A stretch of 6,944 bases of DNA from JBGOUJ01 sp041477005 (GTDB lineage: Bacteria > Acidobacteriota > Terriglobia > Bryobacterales > JACQDG01): positions 1 to 6,944 of the forward strand of contig JBGOUJ010000421.1 of NCBI GenBank assembly GCA_041477005.1, written 5' to 3'. The notes beneath the pieces are model-generated. The model was not told the DNA's origin. It saw nothing but the letters and a program-made list of their open reading frames with translations, and made no database searches. Shown here piece by piece: positions 1 through 5,848 of this stretch (the first letter of the stretch is position 1; each line of letters begins with the position of its first letter). Made by a program: the position numbers and the translations under genes.

Positions 1-32
1 CAAATGGCTCGGCCGCGCCGGCCGGGGGGCGT

Positions 33-46
33 TCCTGAAGCGCGCG
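33..46 (+). repeat. 14-bp direct repeat, left copy
   Basis: TCCTGAAGCGCGCG occurs here and again at 933-946, exactly 900 bp apart in the same orientation. The two copies bracket the hairpin, the PIN gene, its partner and most of the following intergenic region. A 14-bp perfect match is not expected often in a window this size, although GC bias raises the chance level. No inverted terminal repeats or integrase accompany it. Confidence 0.45.
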
Positions 47-56
47 TCCCGGGGAG

Positions 57-112
57 GGGCGTGGGCATAAGGCCAGGGACCTGACTGCAAGGTCCGAGCC
101 GCATCCACGCCC
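57..112 (-). terminator. Nested hairpin just downstream of the PIN toxin gene
   Basis: GGGCGTGG (57-64) is the exact inverse complement of CCACGCCC (105-112), giving an 8-bp outer stem. Inside it GGACCT (77-82) pairs with AGGTCC (90-95) around a 7-base loop, and GGC (71-73) can pair with GCC (98-100). The structure begins at the base after the PIN gene's TAA stop (115-113), so it would form in the 3' end of that transcript. No T-run follows it on the minus strand, so it is not a canonical intrinsic terminator; it could be a Rho-assisted stop or an mRNA 3'-end stabiliser. Pairing is seen directly; the role is inferred. Confidence 0.4.
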
Positions 113-517
113 TTAAAGCAGGATCGCGAACCCTTCCTGATGAAAATGACGATCGGCGGTCAGGATCTGGCGGATCTGGAGCCGGCGCATCGTGCTCATC
201 GAAATGCAGTCCGTAAGGCTATATCCCTTGTCCCGGCGTTGCGAATAGAGGTCCAAACCCTGCAGGAACGACTCATGGGACTGTACCTGCACTTCGATCT
301 TCGGTGAAGACAAGACCCTGATGACCATCTCGTGGGCACGAATCCGCGCCCAAGGACCTGCCCCCGCCACCGCGTTGAGGAACTCGGTAAGAACCTCTTC
401 CGTGGTAACCAGTCCATCGGCGCCAAGCTTTCGGTGGGCAGTGGCGGCCGATTCTGCCAGTTCATCGTCGGGGTTTAGTATCGCTATGAGGTACGCCGTA
501 TCGACGAACGCCTTCAT
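113..517 (-). CDS. VapC-like PIN-domain toxin (putative ribonuclease)
   Basis: The 134-residue protein has the layout of a single PIN domain. It begins FVDTAYLIAIL with acidic D6, has EEVLTEFLNA with E45, then SLTDCISM with D103 and LTADRHF with D122. These match the four acidic Mg2+-binding positions of PIN nucleases, and the length is normal for a VapC-type toxin. Proteins of this family cleave RNA and act in the cytoplasm, held inactive by a partner antitoxin. The ATG at 517-515 overlaps the stop of the upstream small gene (ATGA, 517-514), with no evident Shine-Dalgarno sequence, which points to translational coupling. The gene ends just before a hairpin (57-112). That it works as a toxin is inferred from family and context. 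The target RNA cannot be read from the sequence. Confidence 0.85.
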   Translation of the reverse strand: MKAFVDTAYLIAILNPDDELAESAATAHRKLGADGLVTTEEVLTEFLNAVAGAGPWARIRAHEMVIRVLSSPKIEVQVQSHESFLQGLDLYSQRRDKGYSLTDCISMSTMRRLQIRQILTADRHFHQEGFAILL

Positions 518-717
518 CGCTTTGGCGTGCCATACAGGTAGTGATCCACATTAGAACCCAAATCGCGGGGAAGGCGGCGAAGCTCGCCTCTCGGTATCTT
601 CGACGCGATTTCCTCTAGCTCGGCTTCGAGGGAGCCTGGCCCGAAGCGCGTCGCCTCAATCGCAAGAATGCCAGTCCGGCCGTTCGCAGCCTTTCGTTTC
701 TTCGGCGGCGCCTTCAT
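514..717 (-). CDS. Small basic protein, probable antitoxin of the PIN toxin
   Basis: A 67-residue protein directly upstream of, and overlapping by 4 bp with, the PIN-domain gene, the usual antitoxin-first order of type II toxin-antitoxin operons. It has a lysine/arginine-rich start (MKAPPKKRKAANGR), a hydrophobic patch (GILAIEATRF), a short acidic helix (SLEAELEEIASKIP) and a tail ending DHYLYGTPKR. No ribbon-helix-helix, AbrB or Phd fold is obvious, so it was not assigned to a named antitoxin family. The tail resembles uncharacterised small proteins often seen beside PIN genes, but that is from memory. The ATG at 717 was preferred over an in-frame start at 828: the extra 37 residues are glycine-rich and unlike protein, and a -10-like TATACT lies 6 bases before ATG 717. 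Function is inferred from position. Confidence 0.68.
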   Translation of the reverse strand: MKAPPKKRKAANGRTGILAIEATRFGPGSLEAELEEIASKIPRGELRRLPRDLGSNVDHYLYGTPKR

Positions 718-723
718 AGCATC

Positions 724-729
724 AGTATA
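724..729 (-). promoter_or_regulatory. -10-like element of the toxin-antitoxin operon
   Basis: On the minus strand TATACT (729-724) is separated from the antitoxin ATG (717) by only six bases, GATGCT. At this distance transcription would start at or next to the ATG, implying a leaderless mRNA. This agrees with the lack of a well-placed Shine-Dalgarno sequence. No good -35 hexamer is seen about 17 bp upstream (minus strand GGGCGT), so the call is tentative. Confidence 0.35.
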
Positions 730-840
730 GCCCGTTCCCCAAAAGCACGCCCGACCGGATGTGGGGCGGAATTCCATTCCACCTGGGACACTCAGGCCGA
801 CAACCTGATCCGCGCCCAAACCCGCCACATGCGACTATAT

Positions 841-860
841 ATTGAGGCTAATTGAGGCTA
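841..860 (+). repeat. Perfect tandem 10-bp repeat
   Basis: ATTGAGGCTA occurs twice back to back (841-850 and 851-860), immediately after an AT-rich TATAT stretch (836-840). It lies in the 247-bp gap between the divergent antitoxin gene (start 717) and the 128-residue protein gene (start 965). Two adjacent copies with a 10-bp period fall on the same face of the helix, as for a dimeric regulator's operator. It may equally be a simple slippage duplication. No inverted symmetry is evident. Confidence 0.5.
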
Positions 861-932
861 AGAACGGTCGAGGAGTCCCCGCATCTCGTAGACCAGCTTA
901 GGGCATACGCCGCGGCTAGCCCGGATGCCTCG

Positions 933-946
933 TCCTGAAGCGCGCG
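933..946 (+). repeat. 14-bp direct repeat, right copy
   Basis: Second copy of TCCTGAAGCGCGCG (first at 33-46). It lies just upstream of the ribosome binding site of the next gene, so it could coincide with that gene's 5' leader. Its link to the left copy as a cassette boundary is inference only. Confidence 0.45.
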
Positions 947-964
947 GCAAGGGAGTGCGTCGCC

Positions 965-1351
965 ATGAAGCTTGCAGACCTGCAGCCGGACGTCATCGAA
1001 AAACTTAGGCCATGGCGGTACGACCGCATCCTGGAAAAGCATGAGGGCCCCTTCGATTGGGGCGATGCCTTCAAGTATGAGGATCCGGAGTTTTTGGAAG
1101 TCGAAGGCCATCCGGTTCTCCTCCCGGTGCCCAGGGATCAGCACCCAAACATCCGCATTCTGCGTGCGATTTCTTCTCGCGACGGACAGTCCCTGACCCT
1201 CTTTCTCAAAGACCTAACCTACGCCCGGGACCCGACAGATGAGATGTTCTCTGGGGGCTTCATGGCGGTCTGCGACAGGTTCCCCGGACATGATTTCTTC
1301 GTCGCCACCGTATACCACGAGTGGTTCATCGTGGAGAACCCCCCGCAATAA
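965..1351 (+). CDS. Hypothetical protein of 128 residues
   Basis: No family was recognised with confidence. The ATG at 965 is preceded by AAGGGAG (949-955) at a 9-base spacing, a convincing ribosome binding site. The protein is soluble-looking, acidic and aromatic-rich, with no signal peptide or membrane segment. The N-terminal third carries PWRYDRIL and a DWGDAF stretch. The centre reads VEGHPVLLPVPRDQHPNIR and looks like a beta hairpin, followed by LTLFLKDLTY. The C-terminus has GGFMAVCDRFPGHDFF and ATVYHEWFIVEN. The alternation of hydrophobic strands suggests a compact alpha/beta domain. It is convergent with the HicB-like gene, 12 bp away, and lies beside a toxin-antitoxin pair, so it may belong to the same accessory block. 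That neighbourhood is the only functional hint. Confidence 0.75.
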   Translation: MKLADLQPDVIEKLRPWRYDRILEKHEGPFDWGDAFKYEDPEFLEVEGHPVLLPVPRDQHPNIRILRAISSRDGQSLTLFLKDLTYARDPTDEMFSGGFMAVCDRFPGHDFFVATVYHEWFIVENPPQ

Positions 1352-1363
1352 CCGACTTACGCT

Positions 1364-1645
1364 CTAAAGTTCCAGCAACGTCCGCTTCAGGTCCAGAGCC
1401 TCGGCGGTCAGCTTGGAATCCCGTTCCTGAGCGATGGAGTCCCACTGGCACTCAAAGGCTTCCACGAATGATCTCCGGGACTCTTCCTTTGTCTTTCCAT
1501 AGCCCACCAGATAGAGCGGCCTGCATTCAAGAATCCAGTGGCCCTGCTCTTGGTGCGCCTCAACTTGGATAGCGTTGCGAAACCAGAAGCGCCGATCGGC
1601 GGAATGGATCTGCTTGATTGATTCGACCCTCGCGACGCTCCGCAC
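1364..1645 (-). CDS. HicB-like small protein (orphan antitoxin-like)
   Basis: A 93-residue protein read from GTG at 1645, which has AGGG (1656-1653) seven bases upstream. The frame stays open far beyond this start because of GC-rich antisense to the permease gene, so a longest-ORF rule would give a spurious 413-residue protein. The core has a strand RRFWFRNAIQVEA, then HWILECRPLYLVGYGKTKEESRR, and a helix SFVEAFECQWDSIA. This strand-strand-GxGxTxEE-helix order is typical of HicB-type partial RNase-H-like antitoxin folds. The C-terminus (LTAEALDLKRTLLEL) is a leucine-rich amphipathic helix. No HicA-like toxin with a double-stranded RNA-binding fold is adjacent; the 128-residue convergent neighbour does not resemble one. 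It may be a solitary member. Family resemblance is moderate and function is inferred. Confidence 0.6.
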   Translation of the reverse strand: MRSVARVESIKQIHSADRRFWFRNAIQVEAHQEQGHWILECRPLYLVGYGKTKEESRRSFVEAFECQWDSIAQERDSKLTAEALDLKRTLLEL

Positions 1646-1744
1646 AGCACGACCCTGCCGGCGTGGTAGCGGGCGGTGCGAACCCGACTTGGCGCTCCGC
1701 GAAGTCACCTTTCCACTATAGCTCTCCGGCCCAGCCGGGAGCGG

Positions 1745-1750
1745 TATATT
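1745..1750 (+). promoter_or_regulatory. -10-like element upstream of the permease
   Basis: TATATT lies 21 bases before the GTG start chosen for the permease (1772). Transcription from it would begin near 1757, giving a very short leader. The -35 position (about 1722-1727) does not match the consensus, and no strong Shine-Dalgarno sequence is present before 1772. Support is weak, but the site agrees with the shorter permease start, since a promoter would not normally lie inside the coding sequence that begins at 1676. Confidence 0.3.
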
Positions 1751-1771
1751 AGTGACGTACCTACGCGGCCC

Positions 1772-3177
<1,406 letters not shown>

Positions 3178-3181
<4 letters not shown>

Positions 3182-4644
3182 TTGCCACAGCAACCGAAGT
3201 TCGCACTCTTAAGTTCTACGTCAACGGCCAATGGGTCGAGCCGGCCGGCCGCTCTCTGCACCCGGTCACCAACCCGGCCACGGGGGAGGTGATCGCCCAG
3301 GTCCCCTACGCCGCGGCCGACGATGTCGATCGCGCCGCCCGCGCCGCCCACCAGGCCTTCTTGAAGTGGCGGGAAGTCCCGGTGGTCGACCGCGTCCAGG
3401 TCCTCTATCGCTACAAGGACCTGCTCGAAAAGCACGCCGACGAGGTGGCCCGCATCCTGTCCACCGAAAACGGCAAGACGCTCGACGACGCTCGCGGCTC
3501 GGTCCGCCGCGCCATCCAGATGGTCGAGGTGTCGTGCGGCATGCCCAGCCTCATGATGGGCTACTCGCTCGACAACGTGGCTAAGGGCATCGACTGCCAG
3601 ACCATTCGCCAGCCGCTGGGCGTCTGCGCCGGCATCTCGCCGTTCAACTTCCCGGCGATGGTCCCCATGTGGATGTACCCCTTCGCCATCGCCTGCGGCA
3701 ACAGCTTCATCCTGAAGCCGTCCGAAAAGGTTCCGCTGACGCCCACGCGCGCCGCCGAGCTGCTCCACGATGCCGGCCTGCCGTCCGGGGTCTTCAACCT
3801 GGTCCACGGCGACAAAGCGGCGGTGGACGCCCTGCTGCATCATCCGCTGATCCGCGCTGTTTCCTTCGTCGGCTCGAGCCCTGTGGCCAAGTACGTTTAC
3901 CAGACGGCCGCCGCCGAGGGGAAGCGCGTGCAGGCCCTGGGCGGCGCCAAAAATCATCTCGTGGTCATGCCCGATGCGGATTTCGAGAAGAGCGTGGACG
4001 CCATCATGGGATCCGCCTTCGGAGCCGCCGGCGAGCGCTGCCTGGCCGGTAGCGTGCTGGTCGCTGTGGGCGAAGCCGCCGATCCGCTGCTGAAAATCCT
4101 GCTCGACAAGACCCGCCGCCTCCGCTTGGGCGATGGAACGGCGCCCGGTACCGAAATGGGGCCGCTGGTGACCGCTGACCACCGCCAGCGCGTCCTCGGT
4201 TACATCGAGAAGGGCATCCAGGAGGGCGCCAAGCCCCTCTGCGACGGCCGCGAGATGATGCGCGACCACAAGGACGGCTACTTCGTCGGACCCACCATCT
4301 TCGACCACGTCCGTCCTGACATGACCATCGCCCGCGAGGAGATCTTCGGCCCCGTGCTTTCGGTCATCCGCGTCCCGTCGCTCGACCAGGCGATCGATCT
4401 GGTCAACAGCTCGGCGTTCGGCAACACCACGTCCATCTTCACGCGGGACGGCAAGGCGGCGCGCGAATATGCCCAGCGCATCGAAGTGGGGATGGTCGGA
4501 GTGAACATCGGCGTGGCCGCGCCGATGGCCTTCTTCCCGTTCTGCGGCTGGAAGAATTCCTTCTTCGGCGACCTGCACGCTCACGGCCGTGACGCGATCG
4601 CCTTCTATACCGAGCAGAAGGTCATCATGAGCCGCTGGTTCTAA
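3178..4644 (+). CDS. mmsA: CoA-acylating methylmalonate-semialdehyde dehydrogenase
   Basis: A 488-residue aldehyde dehydrogenase of the MmsA/IolA class, which converts methylmalonate or malonate semialdehyde with NAD+ and CoA to propionyl- or acetyl-CoA plus CO2. Class features seen: SPFNFPAMVPMWMYP (154-168), NAD-binding ILKPSEKVPLTP (178-189), the class-typical GAKNH (256-260) in place of the usual ELGGK, so the general-base Glu is absent as expected for CoA-dependent members, catalytic Cys288 within GAAGERCLA with the preceding Arg287, and EEIFGP (387-392). Length is normal and no active-site residue is missing. The ATG is preceded by GGGAGAGGAAG and overlaps the permease stop by 4 bp, so the two are surely co-translated. 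These enzymes finish valine, inositol, beta-alanine and pyrimidine degradation. The permease partner favours pyrimidine or beta-alanine here, by inference. A palindrome GCCGCGCGGC (4651-4660) follows the stop but lacks a T-run. Confidence 0.93.
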
Positions 4645-4805
4645 GGGCACGCCGCGCGGCGCCGGGCAAGATCAGATTGACGCGAGTGCGCGTTCATCGG
4701 AGAGCGCACAGGGTGCGGCAGCGCCCTCAACAAGGCCCAGAAAAAGCTGCCGCGCTCCGTTGTGCGCGTTCACTGGAAGCAGTCGCGGGTTTTTGGAGTG
4801 CAACG
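4645..4805. other. Intergenic region after mmsA
   Basis: Contains a perfect palindrome GCCGCGCGGC (4651-4660), a possible short hairpin GGGTGC/GCGCCC (4711-4716 with 4721-4726, one G-T pair), and an 11-bp direct repeat GTGCGCGTTCA (4686-4696 and 4762-4772). The hairpins lack T-runs, so no intrinsic terminator is called. No promoter with a good consensus was found. Short frames across it look like chance. Confidence 0.4.
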
Positions 4806-5024
4806 ATGCGCACCATTCGGGTCCTGTTTGTCCTGTTGGCTCTGGTTTCGATCGCTCTTGCCGAGCAAGACCCGAGTTCCAGGTCCCCCAGGATGCGCTC
4901 GCCGAAAATGAAGAGCCACGCCCGCATGTCCAATCCCCGCCCCGCCCGCCGCGGCGGGTCTACGAACAAGAGCAGGTCGTCCGCTCCGAAGAAGCCCCGC
5001 GCGCAGACGCGGCGATCCTCCTGA
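4806..5024 (+). CDS. Small secreted protein, probably frameshifted after the signal peptide
   Basis: The ATG at 4806 has a clear ribosome binding site (GGAG 4795-4798, 7-base spacing). The first 19 residues, MRTIRVLFVLLALVSIALA, are a textbook Sec signal peptide with an ALA cleavage site before EQD. As read, the remaining 50 or so residues are extremely basic and rich in Ser, Arg, Lys and Pro, with no acidic residue, an unusual composition. From 4871 the frame one base back reads PEFQVPQDALAENEEP and continues in a more protein-like, Glu-rich manner to a TGA at 5053. In that frame the second codon position is the least GC-rich, as expected for coding DNA. One missing C in the CCC run at 4871-4873 would join signal peptide and body into an 82-residue exported protein. 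No family was recognised. Either a sequencing indel, a true mutation, or a genuine basic protein. Confidence 0.5.
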   Translation: MRTIRVLFVLLALVSIALAEQDPSSRSPRMRSPKMKSHARMSNPRPARRGGSTNKSRSSAPKKPRAQTRRSS

Positions 5025-5066
5025 GGATTTTGGGGGCGAGGCCCCTCGCCTGATGAGCGATTTGCC

Positions 5067-5084
5067 CCAACCTGCCCAACCTGC
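5067..5084 (+). repeat. Tandem 9-bp repeat
   Basis: CCAACCTGC is repeated twice in tandem (5067-5075, 5076-5084) in the 114-bp gap before the IPT/TIG gene. It is short and may be chance or slippage. Nothing links it to regulation. Confidence 0.3.
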
Positions 5085-5167
5085 TCTGCTATCTCATTGA
5101 TACCGCATTAGCTCGATCTGCTGCCGCTGGTCATGAAATTGCCCGAGAGCCTTGTGGGAGGCGTGCC

Positions 5168-5518
5168 ATGAAACGAGCAATGTTCCTGCTGGCCGGGCTC
5201 GTCATGCTGGCGGCGGTGGCTTTCGCGCAGGTGCCCGTGATCAATACCATCGACCCGGGCGAGGCCAAGCCGGGGGAAGTGATTACGGCGGTCGGCGTCC
5301 ACCTGGAGAGCGCCAAGGTTTCTGAGGTGTACCTCACCGACGGCATCAACGACATCAAGATGGTCGTGGTCGAGCAGAAGGCGGAGAGCTTGAAGTTCAA
5401 GATTCCGAACGATGCCAAGGCGGGCGTCTACAACCTCATGCTGGCCACAGTGAGCAACCCGCCCATCCTGCTGGTGCAGCCGGTCAAGTGCACGGTCACG
5501 CACACCGAGGTGGAATAG
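5168..5518 (+). CDS. Secreted single IPT/TIG-domain protein
   Basis: A 116-residue exported protein. Residues 1-20 (MKRAMFLLAGLVMLAAVAFA) form a Sec signal peptide with an AFA site before Gln21. The rest is one immunoglobulin-like IPT/TIG domain: VPVINTIDPGEAKPGEVITA (22-41) is the characteristic opening strand and turn, followed by VSEVYLTDG, VVVEQKAESLKFKIP and the closing AKAGVYNLMLAT strands. The final 20 residues form an extra strand with one Cys (C108). GGGAGG (5156-5161) lies six bases before the ATG. In most proteins IPT domains are modules within large surface or polysaccharide-binding proteins; here one stands alone, probably in the periplasm or outside the cell as a binding or adaptor protein. 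Its partner is unknown. It follows the other signal-peptide gene by 114 bp, so the two may be co-transcribed. Confidence 0.85.
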   Translation: MKRAMFLLAGLVMLAAVAFAQVPVINTIDPGEAKPGEVITAVGVHLESAKVSEVYLTDGINDIKMVVVEQKAESLKFKIPNDAKAGVYNLMLATVSNPPILLVQPVKCTVTHTEVE

Positions 5519-5532
5519 TAGCGGTGAAATAG

Positions 5533-5538
5533 TATAAT
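5533..5538 (+). promoter_or_regulatory. Consensus -10 element before the DUF2934 gene
   Basis: TATAAT, a perfect -10 hexamer, lies 13 bases before the ATG at 5552 and just after the IPT/TIG stop (5518). Transcription would start near 5545, giving a leader of only a few bases, and no Shine-Dalgarno sequence is visible before the ATG. The -35 position (about 5510-5515, GTGGAA) is poor. It suggests the DUF2934 gene is transcribed on its own from a near-leaderless message. Confidence 0.45.
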
Positions 5539-5551
5539 TGAGCTTCTGCCT

Positions 5552-5788
5552 ATGAAAACCCCGAGTGCAAAACCCAGGGCCCCCACCAGGCGGAAGACGG
5601 CGATCGCCAAGCCTGATGGGTGGACCGGAGAGCAAAGGCATCAAATCGCCAAACTGGCCTACGAGCGCTTTCTGGCGCGCGGTGGCTATCCCGGCGATGA
5701 AATGCAGGATTGGCTCGAGGCCGAAGCGGAATTCGCCAAGAGCCTGCAGCCACCCAAGCTGCGGCGCGTCGCGACGGCCAAAGCCTGA
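5552..5788 (+). CDS. DUF2934 family protein
   Basis: A 78-residue cytoplasmic protein. The first 22 residues are a disordered basic tail (several Lys/Arg, Pro, Ala). Residues 27-62 carry the DUF2934 signature: a helix QIAKLAYERFLARGG, then YPGDEMQDWLEAEAEFAK, the family's conserved G-x-P/D-x-D-W-x-EAE core. The C-terminus is again basic. The family's function is unknown; members are small, often with flexible charged tails, and are common in acidobacteria and some proteobacteria, which helps place the host. The start ATG at 5552 lacks a ribosome binding site but follows a consensus -10 element closely. It is convergent with the DUF1501 gene, 60 bp away, with no clear terminator between them. 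Confidence 0.85.
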   Translation: MKTPSAKPRAPTRRKTAIAKPDGWTGEQRHQIAKLAYERFLARGGYPGDEMQDWLEAEAEFAKSLQPPKLRRVATAKA

Positions 5789-5848
5789 AGGCTCGCTCAG
5801 CGCACCCGCCCGTATGGGGAGGGTGTGGTGTCGCCTGTAGCCTTGAGA

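Larger units (their letters stand above)
718..964. other. Gene-poor divergent intergenic region
   Basis: This stretch lies between the divergent antitoxin and 128-residue protein genes. It holds the -10-like element at 724-729, an AT-rich spot around 834-845, the tandem 10-bp repeat at 841-860 and the right copy of the 14-bp repeat (933-946). A 28-codon frame opening with TTG at 852 and ending at 938 reads plausibly, but it has no ribosome binding site and is too short to call. Nothing else is recognisable. Confidence 0.5.

Noticed and set aside
57..112. tRNA or tRNA remnant
   Set aside because: The stems are strong and GGTCCGAGCC resembles a T-loop region, but the segment is only 56 bases with no anticodon arm, no 5-bp T-stem and an 8-bp closing stem.
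718..828. N-terminal extension of the antitoxin candidate to 104 residues
   Set aside because: The added residues are Gly-rich and unlike protein, and the -10-like element at 724-729 would fall inside it.
848..1144. Minus-strand 98-residue frame
   Set aside because: Antisense to the 128-residue gene with no ribosome binding site or recognisable domain.
4651..4726. Intrinsic terminator after mmsA
   Set aside because: The palindrome and the short hairpin are GC-rich but neither is followed by a run of T.
5108..5644. Minus-strand 178-residue frame
   Set aside because: Antisense to the IPT/TIG gene, which has a ribosome binding site and signal peptide. The frame has no motif.
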